A stretch of DNA of 64,000 nt from Chitinophaga eiseniae (GTDB taxonomy: Bacteria; Bacteroidota; Bacteroidia; Chitinophagales; Chitinophagaceae), in contig NZ_JABAHZ010000007.1 in assembly GCF_012641265.1 (NCBI RefSeq), positions 186,001 through 250,000 on the forward strand, given 5' to 3'. This document shows positions 16,669-25,977 of this stretch, one piece after another (position 1 is the first letter of the stretch; each line of letters starts with the position of its first letter). The notes under the pieces were generated by a model that was not told the DNA's origin, did no database searches, and was given only the letters and a program-made list of their open reading frames with translations. The position numbers and the translations under genes were made by a program.

Positions 16669-18207
16669 ATGCTGTTAACAACCGCCACGTCTTTCCTGCG
16701 TCCCGCTCCCGGCTTTGCCTCGTTTATCTTTGCCCATCGCCGGAACCAACTGTTATTGACAGGTGCGGTAATAATGGCCGTGATTAAAATGATGCTGTTT
16801 AAACATTTTTTCCCGTATATGGATTTTACGTCCGATACCGGGTCTTATATGGAAACAACCCTGAAGCATATGGATTATAATATCTGGCCTATTGGATATT
16901 CCAGGTTTCTATGGCTGTTTCACCAGGTGTCGCACTCAGAAACAGTGCTGGCAGTGCTGCAATTTACTTTGCTGGAGATGAGCGCTTTCTTCTTTTATTT
17001 CAGCGTGGTATATATCTTTCACCCTGAAAGCTATTTCCGCTATGGGTTTTATGCCTTCCTGCTCATTAACCCTTTGTTTCCTTTCCTGGGCAACTATTTT
17101 ATTTCAGATGCCTTGTTTTTGTCATTGGGACTGACCTGGATTACATTACTGCTGTGGATGCTGCATAAACCTACCACCATTTTGCTGGTATTGCATGGAC
17201 TGGTGTTGGGAGCAGCATTTACTATACGTTATAACGCCATGTTTTATCCGCTGGTGGCATTGATTCCTGTCTTGTGTGCCCGGTACCGGCCCTGGCAGAA
17301 GATAACGGCTATTTTGCTGCCGGTGGTGCTCATTACTGCCTTTGTATTGTTTGTGCGACAAAAGAGTTATGAGCATGCGGGTATACGTTTGTTTTCCGCT
17401 TTCAGTGGCTGGCAGATGATGAATAACTCGATGTATATGCTGCAGTATGTTAAAATAGATTCCACAGGCGCACCTGCTGTGTTGGAACCTATGCATAAGC
17501 TGGTGTACCAGTATTGTACCCTGTTGAAACAGGGTAAAGGCAGGATAGATCCTAGCCTGGGATCGGCATTTATGTGGGATAACGGCGGACCTCAAAAGAT
17601 CATGCTTGCGCGTTATAACCAGGCGCACCCGGGAAAAGATACTTATACGGGCTGGGCGAATGTGGCGCCCTTGTTTGGTAGTTATGGTGCGTACATGATA
17701 AAAAAATATCCCTGGGACTTTTTGCATTATTACATATGGCCTAATGCCAAACAATACCTCTTCCCTGAAATGGAAGTACTGGCAGCTTATAACCGCCCTT
17801 ATATGGGATCCAACCTGCAAAATGTGGCAGCTTTCTTTACAGATGGTGCAAAAGAAAAGCCTGTAGGTAAATACGGGGATGCACAACTAACGCTCATGGC
17901 TATATTTCCCTGGCTGATCGTTGTTTGTCATGTGCTGTTCCTGGAGGAAACGATCCGTTACCTTATCAGGAAAGGGATCAGGCGTACCTCCCGCAAATTT
18001 AACCTCGCCTTGTTGCTATGCTGGACTTTCATCCTGCTCAACTTTGGCTTCAGCGTGTTTGCAGCGCCTATTGTGCTGCGTTACCAGGTATTGCTCATTG
18101 TATTATTGCTGGGATATACGCTGTTACTGACAGAGATCATCGATATGCCGGAGCGCTCGCCCGAAGAAATAGCGGCGGAAGACGAACTGGTGATGCTGGG
18201 TATCTGA
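16669..18207 (+). CDS. Polytopic membrane protein, GT-C glycosyltransferase-like
   Basis: A 512-residue protein with about eleven hydrophobic segments, including runs around 25-50, 95-120, 125-150, 155-180, 190-215, 220-240, and three after residue 400. An early extracytoplasmic loop contains MDFTSDTGSYMETTLKH, reminiscent of the acidic first-loop motif of GT-C family transferases (dolichol- or polyprenyl-phosphate-sugar dependent). A large soluble loop lies between about residues 245 and 400. The function is a guess from topology; a plain hypothetical membrane protein is the safe name. It stands alone between the tRNA and the ECF sigma gene, 87 bases before the latter, and has no evident partner. 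Confidence 0.6.
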   Translation: MLLTTATSFLRPAPGFASFIFAHRRNQLLLTGAVIMAVIKMMLFKHFFPYMDFTSDTGSYMETTLKHMDYNIWPIGYSRFLWLFHQVSHSETVLAVLQFTLLEMSAFFFYFSVVYIFHPESYFRYGFYAFLLINPLFPFLGNYFISDALFLSLGLTWITLLLWMLHKPTTILLVLHGLVLGAAFTIRYNAMFYPLVALIPVLCARYRPWQKITAILLPVVLITAFVLFVRQKSYEHAGIRLFSAFSGWQMMNNSMYMLQYVKIDSTGAPAVLEPMHKLVYQYCTLLKQGKGRIDPSLGSAFMWDNGGPQKIMLARYNQAHPGKDTYTGWANVAPLFGSYGAYMIKKYPWDFLHYYIWPNAKQYLFPEMEVLAAYNRPYMGSNLQNVAAFFTDGAKEKPVGKYGDAQLTLMAIFPWLIVVCHVLFLEETIRYLIRKGIRRTSRKFNLALLLCWTFILLNFGFSVFAAPIVLRYQVLLIVLLLGYTLLLTEIIDMPERSPEEIAAEDELVMLGI

Positions 18208-18294
18208 ACAAAGAAGATATGCCCGATAAAGTTTTTTTCGCTGTATCTTAACCGGCGGAAGAAGCCTGTATTGTGTACATCTTTTCCACCGGTC

Positions 18295-18873
18295 ATGTTC
18301 AGCATACAACAACAGCGCATGGATGTTTATGAAGACGACAATCATATTTATTGGGAACGCCTGAGAAAAGGCGACAAACAGGCGTTGTTTGCGTTGTATA
18401 ATAACACCTATTCACATTTGCTGCGATTTGGATTGAAGATGGGTAGCAACGATGAACTGGTAAAAGATTGTATTACCCAGTTGTTCCTGCAACTATGGAC
18501 CAAACAGGCTACCCTGCCACCTGTTACGAATGTGCAGGGATACCTGTTTACCGCCCTGAAACGGCAACTACTTGATCAGTTGGCCTACCAGGCTAAGATC
18601 CATGCCGCTATTCACCGGATGACGGATAAGGAAGCAGAGAGTGAGTTGTCGTACGAAGAAATAATTATCCGCAGCCAGCAGGACGAAGAAATAAAGCACC
18701 GCCTGCAACAGGCCCTGAAAGCGTTAACTCCCCGGCAGATAGAGCTGGTAAGGCTGAAATTTTTTGAAGGAATGACTTACGAACAAATTGCTGCCCAGAC
18801 ATCGCAAACCGTGAAAACGGCCTATAATACGATCTATGATGCCATCAAGGCGCTAAGAAAAATGCTGAAATAA
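18295..18873 (+). CDS. ECF RNA polymerase sigma factor (FecI/RpoE type)
   Basis: A sigma-70 region 2 segment (about residues 20-90, with ALYNNTYSHLLRFGLKM and DCITQLFLQLWTKQ) and a region 4 HTH (LTPRQIELVRLKFFEGMTYEQIAAQTSQTVKTAYNTIYDAIKALRK) are both clear. The start at 18295 (MFSIQQQRMD) or 18319 (MDVYEDD) is undecided; the latter gives 184 residues, also typical. It is followed 92 bases later by a FecR anti-sigma gene and then a SusC with an STN domain, the standard trans-envelope signalling trio. It should direct transcription of the SusCD locus when the transporter is loaded. Confidence 0.93.
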   Translation: MFSIQQQRMDVYEDDNHIYWERLRKGDKQALFALYNNTYSHLLRFGLKMGSNDELVKDCITQLFLQLWTKQATLPPVTNVQGYLFTALKRQLLDQLAYQAKIHAAIHRMTDKEAESELSYEEIIIRSQQDEEIKHRLQQALKALTPRQIELVRLKFFEGMTYEQIAAQTSQTVKTAYNTIYDAIKALRKMLK

Positions 18874-18965
18874 ACAGCATCCTTTCTCTCTCCCAAAAAA
18901 ATATTGAAAAATCCTTAGGAAAAAAGCTGCTTTATGCCGTCTGTATATCCAAAGGCATTACCTAC

Positions 18966-20009
18966 ATGAATTTCCAGGATTACGAAGCCATCGATTTTGC
19001 TTGCGACGAATCTTTCCAGCGTTATTGCCTGGATGAGCAGGAGGCAGATATGCAGTTTTGGGAAAACTGGATAACCCGGCATCCCGAAAAAAGCACTGCT
19101 GTGGCTGAAGCCCGCCATATGGTGATGTTGCTATCTGCCGGCCAGGGCAATCGACTGGAGCAGTTAAAACACCTGGAGGATGGGATTGCGCGCTATGAGC
19201 TGCTGCATCAGGCGTTGCTGGAAGAAACTGCTCCTGTAACAACACGCCAGTCCCGGCGTATATGGCCATATGCCGCGATGATAGGAGGCGCACTCGTGCT
19301 GGCTGCCGGCGTGTTATTTTTTCCGCGGCATCAGCCAGGCCCCACTGAAAAGGCCACCGCTATCAAGGCGGGCAACGACCCAAGGAAAACAGTGGTGTTA
19401 CCTGATGGCTCCGCAATCGTTTTACGGCAAAACAGCGCCATACAACTGGCGCCCGGATTTAATCACAACAACAGGAGCCTCACCCTTACCGGTGAAGCCT
19501 TTTTCGATGTTACCCAAAATGCACAGTTTCCCTTTATTGTACATACTGCTGCACTCGATATCAAAGTGCTGGGCACTGTTTTTAATGTGAGCGCCTATAC
19601 AGGTAGCGGGCAAACAGCCACCGCCCTGTTTAAAGGGAAGATAGAGGTAACATTGGCCGGTAAACCCGCACAGAAAATAGTATTAGCACCTAATCAGAAA
19701 TTAACAACCAATACAACCACTCCTTTTACAGTAGCGCCATTGGATGCAGACCCGGTAAATCACAAAGCCAGGGAAATTGCCTGGGTAAGAAACCGGCTGG
19801 AAATAGAGAATGAACCGCTGGAACAAATCGCTGCCAAATTGGAAAAATGGTATGGCATCCGGGTCGTATTTGCCGACAATACCGTGAAGCAGTACCGCTA
19901 TTCAGGAACTTTCGAGAGTGAAACAATCATAAAAGCGCTGGACGCGCTGCAATTATCGTATCCATTTAATTTTAAAATGCTCAACGGAGAAATTATTATC
20001 AGTAAGTAA
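18966..20009 (+). CDS. FecR-family anti-sigma factor
   Basis: A 347-residue protein with an acidic N-terminal cytoplasmic part (about 1-85), one membrane segment (about 98-118, YAAMIGGALVLAAGVLFF), a periplasmic FecR domain (about 135-235, with TVVLPDGSAIVLRQNS, LTGEAFFDV, FIVHTAALDIKVLGTVFNVSAY) and a C-terminal DUF4974-type domain (about 275-345, ENEPLEQIAAKLEKWYGI). It holds the ECF sigma factor until the STN domain of the downstream SusC signals ligand uptake. This is the middle gene of the sigma/anti-sigma/SusC set. Confidence 0.93.
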   Translation: MNFQDYEAIDFACDESFQRYCLDEQEADMQFWENWITRHPEKSTAVAEARHMVMLLSAGQGNRLEQLKHLEDGIARYELLHQALLEETAPVTTRQSRRIWPYAAMIGGALVLAAGVLFFPRHQPGPTEKATAIKAGNDPRKTVVLPDGSAIVLRQNSAIQLAPGFNHNNRSLTLTGEAFFDVTQNAQFPFIVHTAALDIKVLGTVFNVSAYTGSGQTATALFKGKIEVTLAGKPAQKIVLAPNQKLTTNTTTPFTVAPLDADPVNHKAREIAWVRNRLEIENEPLEQIAAKLEKWYGIRVVFADNTVKQYRYSGTFESETIIKALDALQLSYPFNFKMLNGEIIISK

Positions 20010-20033
20010 ACGATATATCAACCAAAAATAAAA

Positions 20034-20059
20034 GGGGGAGGTGCTGGAACACTTCCCCC
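20034..20059 (+). other. GC-rich hairpin between fecR and susC
   Basis: A 10-bp stem (GGGGGAGGTG with CACTTCCCCC, one G-U pair) and a 6-base loop lie 24 bases after the anti-sigma stop and 56 bases before the SusC start. There is no T-tract, so a processing or stability element separating low-level regulator from high-level transporter mRNA is more likely than termination. Confidence 0.5.
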
Positions 20060-20115
20060 GGACTTAGGTCAGAAAAATGTCGGATTTGATCATTTACTAA
20101 ACCAACATCAAAGGT

Positions 20116-23100
20116 ATGTTAAAACTTGTATTCCTGGAGTGGAAGGGAAAACCTGTTCCCACCGGCAAACTGCTGCTAACTATGAAATTGACAGTCTTTC
20201 TTTTTTTAATCTGCCTGCAGGTACAAGCTATTTGTTCCGCACAGGAAACCATTACCCTGCAGGTAAAAGAAACCAGTATCAGGCAACTGCTGAAAACACT
20301 GGAACATCAAACCACCTACCGGTTTGTGTTTCATGATAAAACACTGCCCGCCGATAAAAAGGTCACCGTTGCTGCCAAAGAGGCTACCCTGGATGCGGTA
20401 ATGGCCCAGGCCCTCGCCGGTACAGGACTGGCCTACCGGCTCAAGGAAGATGGGCTGGTAGTGATTTATGCCGATGCAGCTGCTAAAGCGGCAGTGGACA
20501 TTGCCATCCATGGAACGGTGCGGGGAACGGATAATCTTCCCCTCCCCGGCGTTACCGTAAGGGCAACCGGCACCACTATCGGTACCCTCACCCATACCGA
20601 CGGTACCTATACCCTGAATGTACCCGACAACACTAAATCGCTCCAGTTCTCCCTGGTAGGCTATGTAAGTCAACAGGTAGATATTGACCAGCGATCCGAA
20701 ATAAATGTAAAACTAATTGAAGATATAAAAACCCTGAACGCGGTAACGGTTACCGGCTACACGAACTATGCCCGCGATAAATCTACCGCGGCCTCCGGTG
20801 TAGTGGGCGCCGATAAAATTACCCAGGTGCCCATGGCCAGCTTCGACCAGATCCTGCAGGGACGCGTGCCCGGCATGGTGGTATCTGCCGGCTCCGGCCA
20901 GCCCGGCGCCAGCGCTAAAGTAACCATCAGGGGCGTAGGTACTATCAATGGCAGCTCCGCTGCCCTCTACGTAATGGATGGCATCCCCATTGAATCCGGC
21001 CAATTCCAGGGCATTAACCCCGAAGATATTGCCTCCGTTACGGTGCTGAAAGATGCGTCCGCCAAAGCCCTGTACGGATCCCGCGGCTCCAACGGCGTGA
21101 TCGTGATCACTACCAAAAAAGGACAATCCGGTAAAGTAGGCATCGCGTATAAATCGCAATACGGTTTTTCCAACATGACCACCCCCAAATACCAGATGAT
21201 GAATTCGGCCGAAGTCCTGCAGTTCCAGGAAGAAGTAGGCCTGGAAACCGGCGAAAGTAATGGCCCTGGCTGGGATTATTCTCCCAAAAATCCTGACTAT
21301 GCTACCAAAACCCCACAGGAACAACAACAGGCTAACCACATCCTCGACAGTCTCAGAGGCATGAATACCAACTGGAGAAAAATATTCCTGCAAACAGGTA
21401 AGTTCCAGGAACATCAGTTAAGTGCCAGCGGCGGCAATGATAATGTGAGATTTTATAGCTCTGTGAATTATTTCGATCAGCAGGGTATCGCCCGGCGGTC
21501 GGGGCTCAGGCGCTATAGCCTGAAAAATAATGTAGACTTTAATGCCGGCAGATTAACTGCCAATATTAACATCGGGCTCGCCTACTCCGAATCTTCATTC
21601 ATACGGCGGGAAGGCTCCAGCAACGGCGATAATACCTTGTCGGCCGTATACTATGCCATGCCCTACGAATACCCCTACGCGCCCGACGGTACGCTCATGA
21701 CCCGGTACAACCGCGATAAATATCCCACATTGGATCCCCGCGAGGGCAGCCGCGCACTGGAAGCAATGTTGAATACCTCCAGCAAAGAAAACCAGCTGAA
21801 AAGTATTATCGGTACGTCGCTGAACTATCAACTGGCAAAAGGACTGGTAGCGAAAACGCGGCTGGGACTAGACTTCAGGGAAACCGTTGCTGAACAATAT
21901 GTAAACCCCGATTCTTATTCCGGCTATAAAATCGACAACGGTTCCAAAGGCAGCTTCGGTGAAGGCACTACCCGCAACTTCACCCTGGTAAGTACTTCAG
22001 GGCTTACCTGGTCCAAAATAATTAACAGGATGCATGACTTCGAAGTATCCGGTTACTTCGAGTTTACAAAGAATAACTACCGTTCTTTCGACTATACCGG
22101 TTACGACCTCGATGGCCGCCTGCCGGCTACACCGGCTGCCATTACCCCAGGTTCGCCCTACACGCCATTGTTGCATGGCGGCCGTACACAAAGTGCATTG
22201 GCATCCTATATCGCAGTAGGCCGTTATACCTTCAACGAAAAATATACCCTCAACGCCAGCTACCGGCGTGACGGCGCTTCCACCGTGCCGATCAACAACC
22301 GCTGGCATGGTTTCTATTCCTTTGGCCTGGGCTGGGAAGTGAAGAAGGAAAATTTCCTGGCAGACAACAACTTTATCAATAACCTGCGCTTCCGCGCCAG
22401 CTACGGTACTTCCGCGAATCCATTTTCCGGGCTCGGACCATTCGCCTATTTCCGTACCTATAAAACAGACCAATACGGCGGCATCCCGGCTATTGTTCCT
22501 TCACAACCCGGCAACCCGGCCTACGACTGGGAGTATGCCAAGGAGCTTAACGTAGGCTTCGATCTTGGTGTATGGAATAACCGCATCCGCCTCGTTACCG
22601 ATGTATATAATAAAGTAACCAACAACCTGTTTGTAGATCAACCGATGTCCATCACCTCTGGCTTCTACAGCATGTTCCTGAACTCAGGCGCCATGCGTAA
22701 CAGGGGGATAGAAATGGATATCCAGGGAGATGTGATCCGCCGTAAAGATTTTACCTGGAGTGTAGGCGCCAACTTTGCCTATAATAAAAACGTGATCACC
22801 GACCTGGGTGGCGCCGGCGAATTTACCCAGGGCCTTTCCCAGATTGTAAGAGTAGGATTGCCTTACGGTTCCCACTACGCGCCTAAATGGGCCGGCGTAA
22901 ATCCCGAAACCGGTGATCCGCAATACTATGACCGCCAGGGTAAGAAAACTTCCAACTATAACGAAACAGCACTAAGCGTTGCTGAATTTGGTACCTATAT
23001 TCCGCCCTTCACCGGTGGTTTCAATACATCGCTTAACTGGAAAGGATTTTACGCCAACGCCCTGTTTACGTTTGCGGATAAGGCCATGCGCTACCTGAAT

Positions 23101-23472
23101 GAAGACTACTACAACGAAAACCCTTCTTTCGCCAGCAGTAACCAATCTAAACGTATGTTATACGACCGCTGGAAAAAGCCCGGCGATAACGCCATCCTGC
23201 CCAGGATCACTGCTGCTCGGAACTACTCTTCAAAAGATATCCAGGACGCTTCTTATATCCGTTTAAGGAATGTGAACATCGGGTATAACTTCCCGAAACA
23301 ATTGTTAACGCACTTAAAATTTGTGCAGGGTATACAGGTATTTGCACAGGCGCAGAACCTTTATACCTGGACCAAATGGAAAAGCTTTGATCCGGAAAAT
23401 AATAATGGGGAAGGCATGTTTGACTACCCCAGTGCACGGACCTACACCTTTGGCCTGAATGTTAATTTCTAA
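20116..23472 (+). CDS. SusC/RagA-type transporter with N-terminal STN signalling domain
   Basis: A 1118-residue protein. A signal segment (about 22-42, KLTVFLFLICLQVQA) is followed by an STN (secretin/TonB N-terminus) domain (about 48-118, with TSIRQLLKTLEHQTTYRFVF and KEATLDAVMAQALAGTGL). Next are a carboxypeptidase-regulatory-like domain (about 128-210), the linker LNAVTVTGYTNYARDK, a plug domain (TIRGVGTINGSSA, YVMDGIPIESG, YGSRGSNGVIVITTKKG) and the barrel ending in TFGLNVNF. The STN domain is the part that contacts FecR, matching the upstream sigma/anti-sigma genes. Its position before cyanophycinase and isoaspartyl peptidase genes suggests that it imports aspartyl-peptide material and not a sugar. 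Translation may start at a later Met (20182). Confidence 0.95.
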   Translation: MLKLVFLEWKGKPVPTGKLLLTMKLTVFLFLICLQVQAICSAQETITLQVKETSIRQLLKTLEHQTTYRFVFHDKTLPADKKVTVAAKEATLDAVMAQALAGTGLAYRLKEDGLVVIYADAAAKAAVDIAIHGTVRGTDNLPLPGVTVRATGTTIGTLTHTDGTYTLNVPDNTKSLQFSLVGYVSQQVDIDQRSEINVKLIEDIKTLNAVTVTGYTNYARDKSTAASGVVGADKITQVPMASFDQILQGRVPGMVVSAGSGQPGASAKVTIRGVGTINGSSAALYVMDGIPIESGQFQGINPEDIASVTVLKDASAKALYGSRGSNGVIVITTKKGQSGKVGIAYKSQYGFSNMTTPKYQMMNSAEVLQFQEEVGLETGESNGPGWDYSPKNPDYATKTPQEQQQANHILDSLRGMNTNWRKIFLQTGKFQEHQLSASGGNDNVRFYSSVNYFDQQGIARRSGLRRYSLKNNVDFNAGRLTANINIGLAYSESSFIRREGSSNGDNTLSAVYYAMPYEYPYAPDGTLMTRYNRDKYPTLDPREGSRALEAMLNTSSKENQLKSIIGTSLNYQLAKGLVAKTRLGLDFRETVAEQYVNPDSYSGYKIDNGSKGSFGEGTTRNFTLVSTSGLTWSKIINRMHDFEVSGYFEFTKNNYRSFDYTGYDLDGRLPATPAAITPGSPYTPLLHGGRTQSALASYIAVGRYTFNEKYTLNASYRRDGASTVPINNRWHGFYSFGLGWEVKKENFLADNNFINNLRFRASYGTSANPFSGLGPFAYFRTYKTDQYGGIPAIVPSQPGNPAYDWEYAKELNVGFDLGVWNNRIRLVTDVYNKVTNNLFVDQPMSITSGFYSMFLNSGAMRNRGIEMDIQGDVIRRKDFTWSVGANFAYNKNVITDLGGAGEFTQGLSQIVRVGLPYGSHYAPKWAGVNPETGDPQYYDRQGKKTSNYNETALSVAEFGTYIPPFTGGFNTSLNWKGFYANALFTFADKAMRYLNEDYYNENPSFASSNQSKRMLYDRWKKPGDNAILPRITAARNYSSKDIQDASYIRLRNVNIGYNFPKQLLTHLKFVQGIQVFAQAQNLYTWTKWKSFDPENNNGEGMFDYPSARTYTFGLNVNF

Positions 23473-23483
23473 AATCAGCAACT

Positions 23484-24875
23484 ATGATGTTTCGTCATTT
23501 AAAATATATTGCACTACTGCTGCCGTTCATTTTATTTTCCTGCAATAAGCAGCTGGACCTGCAACCTACCGACTCTATTATTGATCCGGAAAGAACCTTC
23601 CGCAATGTGGCCGACCTGAATGGCGGGCTGCTGGGCGCTTATACACAGCTCACCTACAATACGATCTACAGCGTATCGCTGGTAACAGATGAATGTATGT
23701 TGCCCAATGAAAATAACCTGGGTAGGGGTATTGCCACTTACCGCTGGCAAATAGATCCGGGGACCACCACTATTACCGGTTCTTTTGGTGAATATTACAT
23801 TACACTGGATCGCGTAAACCGGGTGCTCGCCGCTATTAACCGCGTGCCCGCCAAAGGCGATGATATTGCGCTGAAAGAAAAATACCGTGGCGAGGGATTG
23901 GCATTGCGCGCCTATTGCCATTTCCAGCTGTTGCAGAGTTATGCAGAAGCATATGATCCAGCTGCGATGGGCGTGCCCCTGATGGATACTTCCATCAACA
24001 GTTTCCCTGCCCGTAATACTTTTGGAGAAGTGATGGCAGGTATAGAAAAAGATCTGCAGCTGGCCAGTACCCTGATTCCTGCGGATGCAGACGATAATAC
24101 ACGGATTACCCGTACCGGCGTTGCCGCTATCCGTGCCCGCGTAGCGCTGTACCAGAAAAAATGGGACGACGCCATCACCTATGCCACGGAAGCAATCGAT
24201 GCCCTGCCATTGGCTACTGCCAGCGAATTTCCCGGCATCTGGAAAGATACCAAATCGGCCGAGGTGATCTGGAAGCTGAAACAGGTAGCCGGCGCCGACG
24301 ACCCGGTGGGCGCTATTTACTATGATGGTGACATCGTGTATTATGCGCCTTCCTTTGAACTGATTAACCTGTTCGATAAGAACAATGATGTGCGTTACCC
24401 TGCTTACATTCTGTATGATGATACTCGCGGTGATGGCACCTCAAAGTATATCGTGAATAAATATTTCGGCCCTGCTGGTAATCCCGGCCTCGCTGATATC
24501 AAGTTGTTCAGAACCGGGGAAATGTACCTGATCCGTGCCGAAGCACTGGCGGAAAAAAATAAAGTGACCGACGGCGCCGCAGATCTCAATACCCTGCGGA
24601 CCGCCCGTATCAATGGTTATACGCCGGAAGCATTTGCCGGTAAAGATGCCCTGATCAACGCCATTTATACCGAACGTTTCAAAGAACTGGCCTTCGAGGG
24701 ACAACGATTGTTTGACCTCAGAAGAAGAAATCTTTCTGTAACCAGGAACCCGGAAGACGCCATCAATGCGCAGGGCAAAGTATTGCTAAAGCCCGGCGAC
24801 AAAGGGTATGTTTTCCCTATTCCCGATGCAGAAACCAAAGCCAACAAAAACATGAAACAAAACCCGGGCTACTAG
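23484..24875 (+). CDS. SusD/RagB-family outer-membrane lipoprotein
   Basis: A 463-residue lipoprotein with lipobox LFSC (Cys20). It is rather short for SusD but complete: LDLQPTDSIIDPERTFRN at the mature N-terminus, the AYCHFQLLQSYAEAYDPAAMGVPLM signature near residue 150, and the ERFKELAFEGQRLFDLRRRN C-terminal helix. It is 11 bases downstream of its SusC and 37 bases upstream of the cyanophycinase-like gene, so transport and hydrolysis are likely co-transcribed. As the surface lid it would choose the substrate: a polymer or oligomer of beta-aspartyl peptides is the inferred ligand. Confidence 0.93.
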   Translation: MMFRHLKYIALLLPFILFSCNKQLDLQPTDSIIDPERTFRNVADLNGGLLGAYTQLTYNTIYSVSLVTDECMLPNENNLGRGIATYRWQIDPGTTTITGSFGEYYITLDRVNRVLAAINRVPAKGDDIALKEKYRGEGLALRAYCHFQLLQSYAEAYDPAAMGVPLMDTSINSFPARNTFGEVMAGIEKDLQLASTLIPADADDNTRITRTGVAAIRARVALYQKKWDDAITYATEAIDALPLATASEFPGIWKDTKSAEVIWKLKQVAGADDPVGAIYYDGDIVYYAPSFELINLFDKNNDVRYPAYILYDDTRGDGTSKYIVNKYFGPAGNPGLADIKLFRTGEMYLIRAEALAEKNKVTDGAADLNTLRTARINGYTPEAFAGKDALINAIYTERFKELAFEGQRLFDLRRRNLSVTRNPEDAINAQGKVLLKPGDKGYVFPIPDAETKANKNMKQNPGY

Positions 24876-24912
24876 TCTTCCGGCTTTACGGTAAAACCAT
24901 AACAACGATCAG

Positions 24913-25956
24913 ATGAAAATAAATCAGCTCTTTTTTCCGCTTATAACGGCAACGGCTACCTGTTTTTCTGCCTGCTATCAATCTGCTCCCAAAACGCCCG
25001 TTATTCCCGGGCGTCCGGCGTCTATCGGTTTTATAGGCGATACAGCTGATATCTCTGCACCTGTGAAAGGTGGTGTGGTGTTGATTGGTGGCGGAGGTAA
25101 TGTAGACGGGGCCTTTCAATGGATGCTGTCACGCAGTGGTGGTGGAGATGTAGTGGTACTCACTGCTTCCGGCAACGGCGGCTATAACGCAGATATCGAT
25201 TCGCTGGGAAAGGTAAACTCAGTGGAAACCCTGAACATCACCAGCCGGGAACTGGCCAACAACGACACTGTGGCGTACATTATCCGCCATGCAGAGATGC
25301 TGTTTATTGCCGGTGGAGATCAGTCGAGATATATGCAGCAATGGAGAGGTACTAAAGTAGATGCGGCTATTAATTACCTGCTGCAGGAAAAGAAAGTGCC
25401 CGTAGGAGGCACCAGCGCCGGATGTGCTATTTTGAGCGGTTGGTATTATAGTGGGGAAGGTGGCAGTGCCGTATCCGACTCTGTACTCGCCAACCCATAT
25501 GATTCACTCGTAAAACTCTATAATAACGACTTCCTCCATGCGCCATACCTGCAACAGGTAATCAGCGACCAACACTACCTGAAACGTCACCGGGAAGGCA
25601 GGCATGTTACCTTTATGAGCCGTATTATAAAAGACAATGCTGTTTTCCCACGCGGTATTGCACCCGATGAGAAAACGGCAGTATGTATCGATGAAAATGG
25701 GATGGCCACGGTATATGGCGTAAGCAAAGCTTGTTTTATTATGACAGATAGTCTTAAAAAACCAGAACTTTGCGAGAACGGTCAACCGCTGGAATGGAAC
25801 CATGCCGGGCAGGCATTGAAAGTGTATGAAATACCTGCTTCGGCCAATGGCAACGGCAGCTTTTCCGTGGCCGACTTCGACCCGGCCAAGGCCAGCGGTG
25901 GTAGCTGGTATTGGTGGTGGGTAGAAAAAGGGCAACTGAAGAAAAAAGCAATTTGA
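24913..25956 (+). CDS. Cyanophycinase-like lipoprotein, peptidase family S51
   Basis: A 347-residue protein. The core from about residue 50 matches S51 cyanophycinases: GGVVLIGGGGNVDGAF, LFIAGGDQSRYMQQWRGT, the nucleophile elbow VGGTSAGCA (Ser168), and DQHYLKRHREGR with the probable catalytic His221 in the position of the DxHF-RGR motif. Family enzymes cut cyanophycin (multi-L-arginyl-poly-L-aspartate) into beta-Asp-Arg dipeptides. The N-terminus is a signal peptide with a lipobox-like FSAC (Cys21), so the enzyme is exported, unlike the intracellular storage-mobilising enzyme of cyanobacteria. It lies between SusD and an isoaspartyl peptidase gene. An S51 dipeptidase with another acidic peptide substrate is the alternative. 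Confidence 0.85.
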   Translation: MKINQLFFPLITATATCFSACYQSAPKTPVIPGRPASIGFIGDTADISAPVKGGVVLIGGGGNVDGAFQWMLSRSGGGDVVVLTASGNGGYNADIDSLGKVNSVETLNITSRELANNDTVAYIIRHAEMLFIAGGDQSRYMQQWRGTKVDAAINYLLQEKKVPVGGTSAGCAILSGWYYSGEGGSAVSDSVLANPYDSLVKLYNNDFLHAPYLQQVISDQHYLKRHREGRHVTFMSRIIKDNAVFPRGIAPDEKTAVCIDENGMATVYGVSKACFIMTDSLKKPELCENGQPLEWNHAGQALKVYEIPASANGNGSFSVADFDPAKASGGSWYWWWVEKGQLKKKAI

Positions 25957-25977
25957 TGATTTCTAATAAAGTTTGAT

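Noticed and set aside
16536..16787. Plus-strand frame of 83 codons upstream of the membrane-protein gene
   Set aside because: It overlaps the start of the membrane protein in another frame and has no features.
17146..17886. Minus-strand frame of 246 codons inside the membrane-protein gene
   Set aside because: Cys/His-rich low-complexity translation opposite a coherent polytopic membrane protein; shadow frame.
20713..21414. Minus-strand frame of 233 codons opposite the STN-SusC gene
   Set aside because: Gly/Phe-rich shadow of a repetitive barrel gene.
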